Assembly (NCBI GenBank): GCA_964637165.1
Contig: CAZWVI010000001.1
Coordinates: forward strand, 238,575-302,574
Direction: 5' to 3'
Source: CAZWVI01 sp964637165
Lineage (GTDB): Bacteria > Planctomycetota > UBA1135
Length of the DNA: 64,000 nucleotides
Part shown: piece by piece, positions 34,073-43,369 of the stretch
Position numbering within the stretch: position 1 is the first letter of the stretch
How the letters are laid out: each line of letters starts with the position of its first letter
The notes under the pieces: model-generated
The model's input: only the letters and a program-made list of their open reading frames with translations
Told to the model about the DNA's origin: nothing
Database searches by the model: none
Program-made: the position numbers and the translations under genes

Positions 34073-34876
34073 TCAGTTAAAGTTGATGATTAGGCCAATC
34101 AGCCCAAGTAGCCAGCAGTAAGGCGCGAACCACGATAAGCCGCGAGCTCTGGCAATTTTAAGCAGCAAGACTAAGGCGGCAAGCCCAGTCATGAAGGACA
34201 GAATTGTGGCTAGGGCTAAACCTTCGGGAATAGCATTTTCGGTTGCAAAGAATGCTGGGAGTTTAAGTAGTGCCGCTCCCCCAATTGCGGGGATGGAAAT
34301 CAAAAAAGAAAAAGCGGCCGCAGCCTCAATGCTAAGCCCGAGCCATAGGCCGCAAATAATTGTTGCGCCACTTCGCGAAATGCCTGGCAGAATTGCAAAT
34401 GCTTGGGCGCATCCAATGAGCAAAGCGACGCGAACACCAATACTTAACAAATCAAGTTGCCCGCGGGCTTGCTTGCGCGCCGACCACAAAATAAGTCCGG
34501 TGATAATCAAACAAGATGATGCGACCAATAGGCCGCTGAAAGTTTGTTCAATTTGATCTTTAAGCAAAACCCCTACAAGTCCAGCAGGGATACTGGCAAC
34601 AAAAATTCCTAGTGCCAAGTGCCGTTGCTTGCGCGGCGCACTGCCGTGTCCGACCAAACCGAGCAAAATTTCTTTTATTTCACGGCGGTAATAGAGAATA
34701 ACTGCGGCCAATGTGCCGAGATGTAGCATGACCTCAACGCTAGCGTCAGCGGGCAATGATTCTCCACCGGGAATTAGCAAGCGGCCTAGCACCAAGTGTC
34801 CTGACGAGGACACGGGCAAGTACTCAGTTAATCCCTGGATTACTGCGAGCAGCAGCAGGAGTGCAAACGGCGTCAT
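34073..34876 (-). CDS. uppP: Undecaprenyl-diphosphatase (UppP/BacA)
   Basis: 267 residues with about eight membrane spans. It recycles undecaprenyl diphosphate to the monophosphate used in cell-wall and glycan assembly; overproduction gives bacitracin resistance. The two active-site regions are visible: GLTEYLPVSSSGHLVLG (Glu18, Ser23-25, His27) and PGISRSGATI (164-173). It is one base from gmd and 9 bases after ald, so the lipid-carrier and sugar genes are probably co-transcribed. Confidence 0.95.
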   Translation of the reverse strand: MTPFALLLLLAVIQGLTEYLPVSSSGHLVLGRLLIPGGESLPADASVEVMLHLGTLAAVILYYRREIKEILLGLVGHGSAPRKQRHLALGIFVASIPAGLVGVLLKDQIEQTFSGLLVASSCLIITGLILWSARKQARGQLDLLSIGVRVALLIGCAQAFAILPGISRSGATIICGLWLGLSIEAAAAFSFLISIPAIGGAALLKLPAFFATENAIPEGLALATILSFMTGLAALVLLLKIARARGLSWFAPYCWLLGLIGLIINFN

Positions 34877-34885
34877 GCCGTAAGT

Positions 34886-35998
34886 TTAGACTGTCTCGAG
34901 GACAGAATCTAATTCAAGGCATTCATAGCCAAAGGCTTCAGCGACCGCTGGGTGGATACATTTGCCGGCAAAAATGTTGACGGCACTTTTGAGTTGTGAG
35001 TCACTGGCGCCGGCCTTAGCACCAAGTTCTGCCAATCGGTGAATCCACGATAGCGTGGCATTGGTTAAACCAAAGGTACTAGTGCGCGCAACAGCGCCTG
35101 GCATGTTGGCGACACAGTAGTGCAGAACTCCGTTTACTTCAAAGGTCGGGTCTTCGTGAGTGGTTGGGCGGCAAGTTTCAACACAACCACCTTGGTCCAC
35201 GGCCACGTCAACAATGACCGAACCTTGCGGCATGAGATGCAAATCTTCTTTCTTGACCAGGTGTGGAGCGCGGGCACCAGGCACCAAAACCGCACCAATC
35301 AATAGGTCAGTTTTTGGCAACCACTCTTTAATCGCTTGAGGGGTGCTGTAAATAGTTGCCACGTTGGCTGGCATTATTTCGTCAAGATAACGTAAACGAT
35401 CAAGGTTTACGTCAAACATCCAAACCCGAGCGCCGAGGCCGGCGGCCATCCACGCGGCATTTGTGCCAACTACCCCGCCACCAAGAATCATTACGTGGCC
35501 TGGTTCTACTCCAGGAATTCCTGGCAACAAAACGCCTCGTCCACCAAATGGTTTTTCCAAGTACTTGGCACCTTCTTGCACAGCCATACGGCCGGCCACT
35601 TCGGACATAGGTGTTAGTAATGGCAGTTTGCCATCAACTTCTAAAGTTTCGTAAGCAAAGCAGTGAGCACCGCTAGCTAACATTCCATCACTTAGAGCGC
35701 GATCTGCGGCGAAGTGGAAATAGGTAAAGAGAATTTGACCTGGCTTTGCGCGTTTAATTTCAACAGCCTGAGGCTCCTTGACTTTGAGGATCATTTCAGA
35801 CTGCGACCAAACATCTTCAACATTTAAAATGCTGGCACCAGCGGCTTGATATTCCTCGTCAAGAAAACCAGAACCACAGCCAGCAAGGGTTTCTACTAGA
35901 ACCTGATGGCCTTTCTGGGTAAGTGACTGGGCTCCGGCCGGTGTTAGGGCTACGCGGTACTCGGAGGGTTTGATTTCTTTGGGGATGCCGATGATCAT
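34886..35998 (-). CDS. ald: Alanine dehydrogenase
   Basis: 370 residues, full length. It interconverts L-alanine and pyruvate plus ammonia with NAD. The N-terminus MIIGIPKEIKPSEYRVALT and VKVKEPQ (catalytic Lys region) are conserved; the nucleotide-binding GGGVVGTNAAWMAAGLGA lies near residue 176. It starts the ald-uppP-gmd run and is divergent from yggS. Confidence 0.95.
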   Translation of the reverse strand: MIIGIPKEIKPSEYRVALTPAGAQSLTQKGHQVLVETLAGCGSGFLDEEYQAAGASILNVEDVWSQSEMILKVKEPQAVEIKRAKPGQILFTYFHFAADRALSDGMLASGAHCFAYETLEVDGKLPLLTPMSEVAGRMAVQEGAKYLEKPFGGRGVLLPGIPGVEPGHVMILGGGVVGTNAAWMAAGLGARVWMFDVNLDRLRYLDEIMPANVATIYSTPQAIKEWLPKTDLLIGAVLVPGARAPHLVKKEDLHLMPQGSVIVDVAVDQGGCVETCRPTTHEDPTFEVNGVLHYCVANMPGAVARTSTFGLTNATLSWIHRLAELGAKAGASDSQLKSAVNIFAGKCIHPAVAEAFGYECLELDSVLETV

Positions 35999-36074
35999 TT
36001 CTAGGTACAGGGGGTTTGGGTAGCCCCTAAGTCTAAGCCTTCGGGATAATTGTCGTCACCCTTAGAATTAGATA

Positions 36075-36758
36075 ATGACTTCCGTCTCAAACCGCCTTGA
36101 TTTAGTCAGGCAACGAATCGCCGCTGCAGCCGAGAGTAGCGGCCGGAACTATTCGGCGATTAAGTTGGTGGCGGTTGCCAAAACTGCTGACCAGGCTGAC
36201 CTAGAGGCTGCTTGGCAAGCGGGTCAGCGAGATTTTGCTCACAATCGCCTGCAAATGCTTGAACTTCATAAGCAAATATTGCCGCTGGCGAAGTGGCACA
36301 TGATAGGCCCCGTTCAAGGCAATAAAGCCAAGGTGGCGCTGCGGTTAGGGCATTTAATTCATACCGTAGGTGACCAGAAAATTGCTCAACGATTTGCTCG
36401 ATTGGCGTCTGCGGAGGATTCTTCGGTTGAAGTGTTGGTGCAGGTTAATTTAACTCTAGAAGATGGCCGCTATGGTTGCCACCATGACGATTTGGAGGAG
36501 CTGTTGCGACTAATGAAGGATTTGCCGGGCCTTAATCCACAAGGCTTGATGACTTTGGCCCCCCATCAAGTTACTGAAACTGAATTGCATGGGGTTTTTG
36601 CTGGGGTACGCGGCTGCGCGGAAAGTATGAGCAAACTTGGCCTGCTGCCCGCAGATCCAGAATTATCCATGGGAATGAGCAATGACTTTGAAATAGCAAT
36701 CGCGGAAGGAGCTACATTAGTAAGAGTTGGTCGCGCTATCTTCCCCCCTGCGCAATAA
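36075..36758 (+). CDS. YggS/PLPBP-family pyridoxal phosphate homeostasis protein
   Basis: 227 residues. Lys36 in LVAVAKTADQ binds pyridoxal phosphate. HMIGPVQGNKAKVAL, VQVNL and the C-terminal LSMGMSNDFEIAIAEG are conserved. The usual GENRVQE near residue 55 is changed to AHNRLQM. Members buffer PLP and affect amino acid metabolism. It precedes the kinase gene by 11 bases. Confidence 0.92.
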   Translation: MTSVSNRLDLVRQRIAAAAESSGRNYSAIKLVAVAKTADQADLEAAWQAGQRDFAHNRLQMLELHKQILPLAKWHMIGPVQGNKAKVALRLGHLIHTVGDQKIAQRFARLASAEDSSVEVLVQVNLTLEDGRYGCHHDDLEELLRLMKDLPGLNPQGLMTLAPHQVTETELHGVFAGVRGCAESMSKLGLLPADPELSMGMSNDFEIAIAEGATLVRVGRAIFPPAQ

Positions 36759-36769
36759 ATCCTAATACA

Positions 36770-39235
36770 GTGAGCAACAAACTCCAATGGCGCTTTGCCG
36801 GACTTTCCGGTGCCTTTCAGATTCGCACTGGCGAATTACATCTCATCCTTTCTTTAGATGATGGCATCGACCGCACCAGCAGTTCCGTGCCAGGCGAAGA
36901 TGGCTTTCATGTAATCGAGGAGGAGAGTGGCAAACTGTCGATTAAGACCAGCGGTAATGTGAAAATTGTGCTTGGTAATAGTCGACTTGGAAGCACCAAG
37001 TTGCTCGCCGGCCGAACCGTTGAATTTGAATTCGATGGCGAAATCGGCGAATTTGATTACCCGACATCTACGAAAGCTAAAGATCCGAACATCGGTAAGG
37101 AAATCGGTGGTTATAAATTATTGGGCGTACTTGGTTCAGGTGCTGTAGGTGTGGTTTATCGTGCATTGCAAGCGAAGTTGGACCGCCCGGTTGCGCTGAA
37201 AGTTTTGAATTCAAAAGCGGCCAAGGACCCATTAATGGTCACTTCCTTTAAGCGCGAGGCGGTATCCGCCGGCCGCTTAAGCCATCCCAACTTGGTGCAA
37301 ATTTATGACGTTGGCGCCGATAACGGTTTGCATTTTTATTCAATGGAAATTGTTGCCGGGGGAACACTTGAAGACTACTTGGACGAGCATGGCCCAATGC
37401 CATGGCGTGAAGCAATCGCCGCTGTTCAGCAATGCGCCCAAGCCTTAGCTTTCGCAAAAGAAAATGGGTTGGTGCACCGCGATGTGAAACCGGAAAATAT
37501 AATGATGGCGGACTCCGGTCACATTAAGCTTGCTGATTTGGGATTGGCAAGCACCCGTGGAATGATTGACCAAGAAGCTGCAGGTGGAACTCCGCACTTC
37601 ATGGCGCCGGAATGCGCCAAAGGCGAGGAGTTCGACCACCGTGCCGACCTTTATTCATTAGGGTGCACGATGTTTCGTTTGCTAACTGGAAAGACTGTGT
37701 ACAGCGGCGACAATGTTCGAGAAATTTTGCGCCAACATATTGAGGCAGAAGCCCCAAGTTTAAGCGAACATGATGTGCAAGTTCCCGTTGCGGTTGAATC
37801 TTTGCTCAGTTGGTTACTAAGCAAGAACCTCGATGAAAGAGCAGATTCGGCCCAAGAAGTTGTTGATGAATGTGAAGAGATTCTAAACCAAAAACGTGGC
37901 AACAAAGTGGTCGTGGGAGTCGTCCTAAGTTTGCTTGTCGGTGTTGTTTATCTAGCCACGAAGCCAGAACCAGCAGAAATAGTTGACCCTAAAGTGGTCG
38001 AGGTCATGGTTTCTGACCCAGAAGCTGAGGCTCGCGAGGCTGAGCTTCAACGCAAATTGGCCGAGGCTGAAGCGAAGGCCCACGCGCTGAAAATCGAGAA
38101 TGAAAATTCGGCGCCAAAGCCCGAGGAACTTTCACCGGCAACAGTTGCTGCTTTCAACTTAGAATCGAAGTTGCAGGAATTATTGGCCAGCAATGACGTT
38201 TTGGCTTTGATTGAAGCTTTAGCTAGGGACAATCCAGAAGTTGACAAACTTGACAAGCAACGATTGCAATTGTTGTTCTTGGAGCAATGCAAACCATTCG
38301 TCAGTCAATTAAGCGAGCAACATAACAATGCTTTAGGTGCTTCTGATTGGCAAGCGGCCGAATTGCTAGAAAGACAATTGATGAATTGGGCTGAGGCTTG
38401 TCCAGCAATAATGCTTAAACAGGAATGGAGCAATTTGCACGGAGTTTTACTATCGGCAAAACTTGCCGCACAGAATTCTGCTAGCGTAGCATTATTGAAT
38501 AACACGCGGTCCGCGATGATCCGAGATATTAAAGGAGAACTTGGAGTTGCACTAAGCCAATTTAATTTCGCGCAGGCGAATAACGATTTGCGTTCTATTA
38601 TTGAGAACTGTCCAGAACCACGTTTGGTCGATTTACTTTCTTCAAGCGCAGTCCTTCTGCAAACTGCCAGTGAAGGTGTCACGCAAGTAAAATCAAAAAT
38701 TGCTAATGGCGATTTGCAAATCACCCACCCTGCGACTCAGAAGCGCGCAAAAGTTTTAGCTTGGACAGAATTTGGGATCGAACTTGAACAGCAACAAAAC
38801 GGCGGTAAGGTCAAAAGTGTGCTTGCCTGGCAAGAATTATCTTCGCCACTAGTGTTAAAGGAGTTTCTCCTACAAGTTGAAGTGAGCACCGAAGCCGCAG
38901 ATGCTTGGTACATTGCTGTTGGCAGCCTGCAACTTGGCAACTCATTAGGCGCACTCGATGCTCGCGGGCTTAATGGTCCACAGTTTCAATCATTAATAAA
39001 ACAAGCCGAATTGTGGGCCTGGGAATTACCTAGTCAAGGAGTTGAAATCTCCGAGAGTCTCCGCGGCGAACAAAGAGCCATGGAAAAGTTGGCGGCGTTT
39101 TTAAGAGAGCTAAATCAAGGCAATCCATTTGAGGCAGTACGTTGGCTGGAAGCTCTTGGAGAAGAATTCAGTTTATTGGCAGCCTTTGCATCTAATGGTT
39201 CAAGTGACTTCGGAGTATCAGCTATAAGCAAATGA
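36770..39235 (+). CDS. Membrane-anchored Ser/Thr protein kinase with N-terminal extension and large C-terminal region
   Basis: 821 residues from a GTG start. Residues 1-110 are beta-rich and unassigned. The Hanks-type kinase domain (about 115-375) has GSGAVGVVY, Lys144 in VALKVL, Glu163, HRDVKPEN at 236-243, DLG (Asp256, in place of the usual DFG) and GGTPHFMAPE, so it looks active. One membrane span follows at about 379-396, then a Glu/Ala/Lys-rich coiled coil (about 415-445) and a helical region to the end without a recognised domain. The coiled coil could mediate dimerisation. It ends ATGA-coupled to purN. Its substrate is unknown. Confidence 0.85.
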   Translation: MSNKLQWRFAGLSGAFQIRTGELHLILSLDDGIDRTSSSVPGEDGFHVIEEESGKLSIKTSGNVKIVLGNSRLGSTKLLAGRTVEFEFDGEIGEFDYPTSTKAKDPNIGKEIGGYKLLGVLGSGAVGVVYRALQAKLDRPVALKVLNSKAAKDPLMVTSFKREAVSAGRLSHPNLVQIYDVGADNGLHFYSMEIVAGGTLEDYLDEHGPMPWREAIAAVQQCAQALAFAKENGLVHRDVKPENIMMADSGHIKLADLGLASTRGMIDQEAAGGTPHFMAPECAKGEEFDHRADLYSLGCTMFRLLTGKTVYSGDNVREILRQHIEAEAPSLSEHDVQVPVAVESLLSWLLSKNLDERADSAQEVVDECEEILNQKRGNKVVVGVVLSLLVGVVYLATKPEPAEIVDPKVVEVMVSDPEAEAREAELQRKLAEAEAKAHALKIENENSAPKPEELSPATVAAFNLESKLQELLASNDVLALIEALARDNPEVDKLDKQRLQLLFLEQCKPFVSQLSEQHNNALGASDWQAAELLERQLMNWAEACPAIMLKQEWSNLHGVLLSAKLAAQNSASVALLNNTRSAMIRDIKGELGVALSQFNFAQANNDLRSIIENCPEPRLVDLLSSSAVLLQTASEGVTQVKSKIANGDLQITHPATQKRAKVLAWTEFGIELEQQQNGGKVKSVLAWQELSSPLVLKEFLLQVEVSTEAADAWYIAVGSLQLGNSLGALDARGLNGPQFQSLIKQAELWAWELPSQGVEISESLRGEQRAMEKLAAFLRELNQGNPFEAVRWLEALGEEFSLLAAFASNGSSDFGVSAISK

Positions 39236-39849
39236 CCATGAAACGAATTGTGGTCTTGGCCTCGGGCGGTGGTCGCTCATTAGAAAACTTGGCAACTTTG
39301 ATTGCTGAGGGAAGTCTGCACGCTGAGATCGTTGGTCTAGTTGCATCTCGGAAACCCCTCGGTGTTATTGAACGTTCTGAACGATTGGGTATTCCGTGGC
39401 TTGAAATCGGGCGCAACACTCATCCGAATCCAGAGCAACGCAATCAATATTTAATTTCATCTATTGATGGTATGCGACCCGACTTGATAGTGATGGCCGG
39501 TTGGTTAGCCCTATTGCCAATCCCTAATCATTGGTTGGGCAAGGTCATAAATATTCATCCGGCTCTTTTACCGGCCTATGGCGGCAAAGGATTCTGGGGT
39601 CATCACGTTCACGAAGCTGTTTGCCGCGATGCCCCAGAAATTAGCGGATGCACGGTGCATTTTGCTACGGAAGAATATGACCAAGGAGCAATTATTTTGC
39701 AGGAGACTGTTCCTGTTTTGGCTGGCGACACACCTGAACTTTTAGCGGCGCGAGTATTTGAAGCTGAAAAGCGCGCGTTACCTGAAGCAATTAGGCATTG
39801 CTTGAATGGTCGCGTAGAGTTGCAGGACGGTAAAAGCCGTTGGCTTTAA
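39232..39849 (+). CDS. purN: Phosphoribosylglycinamide formyltransferase (PurN)
   Basis: 205 residues, close to the usual 200. It transfers a formyl group to GAR in purine synthesis. The catalytic Asn-His-Asp set lies in INIHPALLPAYGGKG and the later EEYDQGAI. The N-terminal phosphate loop is GGGRSLENL, unlike the GSGTNLQ form of E. coli but, from memory, like planctomycete PurN. The ATG overlaps the kinase stop codon (ATGA). Confidence 0.92.
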   Translation: MTMKRIVVLASGGGRSLENLATLIAEGSLHAEIVGLVASRKPLGVIERSERLGIPWLEIGRNTHPNPEQRNQYLISSIDGMRPDLIVMAGWLALLPIPNHWLGKVINIHPALLPAYGGKGFWGHHVHEAVCRDAPEISGCTVHFATEEYDQGAIILQETVPVLAGDTPELLAARVFEAEKRALPEAIRHCLNGRVELQDGKSRWL

Positions 39850-39850
39850 G

Positions 39851-41158
39851 TTAATACTTCAAGGCGCTGACTGCTATGCGGTGCACTTGACGATTGACTG
39901 GTACCGCTGCACCACCGTCAAAATTGGCCGCCAAAACAGCCATTCCGTCCCCGCCCCACCATTTCATCGCCAGACCATTTTTTGCAATGGGGTTCCGTGA
40001 ACGCGATAGGGTGAGAACACCAGTTTCAGAATTATTTGGCAAATCAGTTGGGTTAAGAAAGTCAAGCGCGCAAACACTATCGACTAAACGATCGAGGTTG
40101 GTTGATTGACTGGCAGTTAAGTCATGGCCTTGTGAACTTTGCCAAGTGCTTTGGGCTCTTCGGAAAACCACTTCATTGTTGCCAATCTTCAATCCAAGCG
40201 AAATCACCTCGGTTGGGAGCAGGCTGAACAGTCGGTTGCTTTGCAAAGCGAGCGGGTCGGCTGGAAGTAATGCAAAATCTTCGGCGCGAACTGGCAGCAA
40301 GTAGAGTCTTTGATGGTCAATCAGCATTTCATTTGAAAACCATGCTGAGACAGCATTCGTTTCATTTCCGTATTTGATTTCATAGCCCTCGCGATCCATA
40401 AATTTCTTTTGAGTTGGAGTGATTGCATCTTCTTTCAACTCATAAGTTCTTGCAGCCAACATTTTATGGATTAGATTTAGCCCGTGCTGATTAACCGGAA
40501 CCTCATTCGGCGTAAGCATCCACCAAGTCCTACCACGCTTAGAAAAACTCATACTCGGCTGGTCGGCACCCGGTTGGGTAATCGCAAGTTCGGTAATCGA
40601 ACTACTCGATTGAAAAGCTGATGAACTGCGCCAACTATTCGGCGCTCTCCGCAGAATATCGAAACTGCGTTTTTCTATTAAAAATCGATCGGCGCCAAGC
40701 ACGGCTGCGTGGAAATCGCCGGTAATGTCTGGAACTCCAATTCGCAGTGTGTGTAGCTGACCCTGTTGGCTCAATACTTCAACTGTTAGCTTTGCCGGTT
40801 CGAGGCCTAAGTCTTTATGTGAGGTGCTGTGCCATTCTGACGGAAAGGGCGTGCGACGATCTTGGCAGAGTGCGACAAGTAAGCTCTGGACGGCCGCAGG
40901 CTCGGCGAAATCTTTAATTGGTTCAATCAAGAGCCAAGTGTTTTCTTGCTTAGTTAATTTGGCAATTAATTCGGCGCGCCCTGGATCGTTAATAGTTATC
41001 GACTGAATTTCGCTTGAACTAATCGGCAGGTTGCTCGGACGAGCGGCGGCGGCTTCATCTTGCTTCGGTAAGTTCTGTTCCTGAGTGCTATACCAAAACA
41101 GGAGCCCGCCGATGAGTGCAAAAATGCAGGTAAGTACCAGTAATTTAAATGGATTCAT
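39851..41158 (-). CDS. DUF4340-type exported protein
   Basis: 435 residues. One N-terminal membrane span (about 8-24) and a long beta-rich extracytoplasmic part. The repeated pattern of a short Lys/Arg-containing beta-strand and ITINDPGRAELIAKLTKQE, together with its position after a GldG-like gene, fits DUF4340. In known genomes DUF4340 proteins accompany GldA/GldF/GldG-like ABC systems. No enzymatic motif is visible. It starts 10 bases after the GldG-like gene. Confidence 0.7.
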   Translation of the reverse strand: MNPFKLLVLTCIFALIGGLLFWYSTQEQNLPKQDEAAAARPSNLPISSSEIQSITINDPGRAELIAKLTKQENTWLLIEPIKDFAEPAAVQSLLVALCQDRRTPFPSEWHSTSHKDLGLEPAKLTVEVLSQQGQLHTLRIGVPDITGDFHAAVLGADRFLIEKRSFDILRRAPNSWRSSSAFQSSSSITELAITQPGADQPSMSFSKRGRTWWMLTPNEVPVNQHGLNLIHKMLAARTYELKEDAITPTQKKFMDREGYEIKYGNETNAVSAWFSNEMLIDHQRLYLLPVRAEDFALLPADPLALQSNRLFSLLPTEVISLGLKIGNNEVVFRRAQSTWQSSQGHDLTASQSTNLDRLVDSVCALDFLNPTDLPNNSETGVLTLSRSRNPIAKNGLAMKWWGGDGMAVLAANFDGGAAVPVNRQVHRIAVSALKY

Positions 41159-41168
41159 TTTTCTTTAC

Positions 41169-42626
41169 TTATTTTCTCCGTCGCCAGAATACTAAAAAGC
41201 CAATCAGCAAGGTGCAACCAGGAATACAAATAATTGCAATGTTGGCAATTCTTGCGCGGGTCGCCTCGTCGGGTCTAAATGGAAGACTTGGTAAGTCAAC
41301 AAGGCCAGATTTGTTGGTGTCGAGTTCTAACAACCATCGGCACGCCGCGGTAATTAAGTCGCGTTCACGCATGTTCGGGTCGAAGAAGAGACCGGTGCTT
41401 GATAAGAACAAATTGCGTCCCTTTCCCGAAGCCGTTTCAGTCCAAAGTTCACTAGCCACAGCCAACGGGAAGGGACCACGGCGATCGTTCGGGCCAGGTG
41501 TGAAATCTGGCAAACTTGATTCTTCAATCCAAGCGTTACGATCCATCCAAAATAATTGTTCACGAGCGTATTCATTGTTGCCACCAGAGATACTTAAGGG
41601 GCGAGCGCCGACCATTAGTAAATGTCGTTGAGCTAGATGGATATTGCTAGTGATTGGGTGGAACGGTGCCAATCTTGCAGCAGGAATTTCAAGAGCATTT
41701 GCACACTGGCTAGTGCCGGTGCTACCGCGCCATGTTTGGCAGACTAAACCATTGTCAAACACAACTCCGCGATCACCAATTCGCGAATTCCAATCGCTGC
41801 TAACAGCCGCTGGAGAACTAAAGCCCAGAGCTAGCAGCAAGGGCATCTCAGCAGTACTCCATTGATTTATTGCTGTACGGTCAGACTCTAGCCAGCTTTC
41901 CGCTTGGCCTGGGATTATTAACAAACTGTATCCATCGTCAAGGGCCGGCACGTGATCAAGTGCCTCAGCCACAAAGCCTTCACCTTCTAGCAAATGGATC
42001 AAAGGGGCGAGTGCTCTGATGTCGCCGGCCGGCCCTGGGCGATAGCCAGAAAGAATGGCAATTTTTGTGAGCCGACCTTCGCCAAGACTCAACGCGGCAG
42101 TGGCCACGGCTTCGTCAATTCGTTGGCCTTGCAAACGGGCCGCACGTCCCCCATTAGCTTGGGACCATTCAAATAATTCTTCAAAACGTAAAACCTGACG
42201 ATGCTTATCAGATTCAATAATTAAGGTCTCACTGTTTTGCCGTCCCAATCGTTGGCGGGCATTGTCGTAATCAACAGGTGAGGAACTGGTGTCAAGAATT
42301 ACTACCTCCAAATTCCCGTTTGCGGCAATTCGCGCCTCTTCAGCTGCAGTGCGTAGCAGTGCAAAAGCGCGCGGATAAACAGCCGCCCCGTTTACTTGAA
42401 GTTTGGGATCTTCAGGAACTAAAAAGAAAGTCGCGCGGCTGCCCGGTGTCAAGTTGCTTAGTGCATTTCGACAATGTTGGCTGAGTGCTCCACTGCCGCT
42501 GTTGGCAAAATCCCAACGGCTACGTAAGTTTGGTTGTGAAAAACTATAAAGCACTACGCCACAAACCGCAGTGGCTACTAAACCTGCAAGCGTAGTTAGA
42601 AGACCAAGCCTTAGTCGTCGACTCAT
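41169..42626 (-). CDS. GldG-like ABC transporter-associated extracytoplasmic protein
   Basis: 485 residues from the ATG at 42624-42626. This start has a strong Shine-Dalgarno sequence GGAGGT seven bases upstream and overlaps the permease stop as ATGA. One span near the N-terminus (about 8-30) and one at the C-terminus (about 460-480) flank a large soluble domain resembling GldG/DUF4350-type proteins (ILSGYRPGPAGDIRALAPLI). It probably forms the periplasmic part of the ABC system encoded next to it. In Bacteroidota the relatives serve gliding, but nothing here shows that. Confidence 0.7.
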   Translation of the reverse strand: MSRRLRLGLLTTLAGLVATAVCGVVLYSFSQPNLRSRWDFANSGSGALSQHCRNALSNLTPGSRATFFLVPEDPKLQVNGAAVYPRAFALLRTAAEEARIAANGNLEVVILDTSSSPVDYDNARQRLGRQNSETLIIESDKHRQVLRFEELFEWSQANGGRAARLQGQRIDEAVATAALSLGEGRLTKIAILSGYRPGPAGDIRALAPLIHLLEGEGFVAEALDHVPALDDGYSLLIIPGQAESWLESDRTAINQWSTAEMPLLLALGFSSPAAVSSDWNSRIGDRGVVFDNGLVCQTWRGSTGTSQCANALEIPAARLAPFHPITSNIHLAQRHLLMVGARPLSISGGNNEYAREQLFWMDRNAWIEESSLPDFTPGPNDRRGPFPLAVASELWTETASGKGRNLFLSSTGLFFDPNMRERDLITAACRWLLELDTNKSGLVDLPSLPFRPDEATRARIANIAIICIPGCTLLIGFLVFWRRRK

Positions 42627-43369
42627 GGCACCCACCTCCGCGAAACTAAGCGAACCCAGGTAAGGAAAATAAACAACATTGAGATCGCTGTAAAGAAGAC
42701 CAAAGAATAACTATCTATGAGGCCTGCGGCAAATCCGCGGTCGAGCATATTTGGAATGCTTGCCGCGCGAGCGATGTCGCCGATGCGGCCGGGGCTTTGT
42801 TCAAATATAGCTGGGAGGAAAAGCAACATATAATTTAGTACTGCCCCGCCACCGGCCGCCAAAATTAAATTGCCACTCCAAGACGAGGCAAACAGCCCAG
42901 TCGCTAAGAACAGAATAGAACAAAGTAGCGCGCCCAAGAAACCACCGAACACTTTCGCCCAGTCGAGTTCCGCACCACTCAAATCCAGAACTAAAAACAG
43001 CGCTAGAATTCCGCCCCAGAAAAGCAGGAAGAACAAGCAAGCGGCAAAATACTTTGCGAGCACCGTGGCCGCATCAGTGATTGGCCCACTTAGCAAGGGT
43101 TCAAGCGTGCCTAATCGATGTTCCTCGGCTAGCAAACGTAATGTAAGTAAGGGTGGAAATGCTGGGAGTAATAACCAAACCAAAAGTCCACTGCCGAATA
43201 AAAACTGTGGCAAGAGCGCTAAATCAGCCTGCACTGATGGCGCGTAATCAATTAAGTAAACGAAGACTAATCCGTTTAGTAGAAACCAAACCCCAAGCAG
43301 CAAATAAATTGATGGACTAACAAAGAGCCCAAAAACTTCACGCTTAACTTGAGCGATGAAAGCGCTCAT
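42623..43369 (-). CDS. ABC-2-type transporter permease (GldF-like)
   Basis: 248 residues with six predicted membrane spans. A LLAEEHRLGTLEPLLSGP loop after the second span is typical of ABC-2 permeases. It is coupled by ATGA overlaps to the ATPase before it and the GldG-like protein after it. Confidence 0.8.
   Translation of the reverse strand: MSAFIAQVKREVFGLFVSPSIYLLLGVWFLLNGLVFVYLIDYAPSVQADLALLPQFLFGSGLLVWLLLPAFPPLLTLRLLAEEHRLGTLEPLLSGPITDAATVLAKYFAACLFFLLFWGGILALFLVLDLSGAELDWAKVFGGFLGALLCSILFLATGLFASSWSGNLILAAGGGAVLNYMLLFLPAIFEQSPGRIGDIARAASIPNMLDRGFAAGLIDSYSLVFFTAISMLFIFLTWVRLVSRRWVP

Noticed and set aside
39833..39847. Hairpin AAAGCC/GGCTTT at the purN end as a terminator
   Set aside because: Six pairs with a three-base loop that overlaps the stop codon; too weak to call.
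41149..41631. 160-codon plus-strand frame opposite the GldG-like gene
   Set aside because: Low-complexity basic antisense frame; the minus-strand gene has clear membrane spans and a strong ribosome-binding site.
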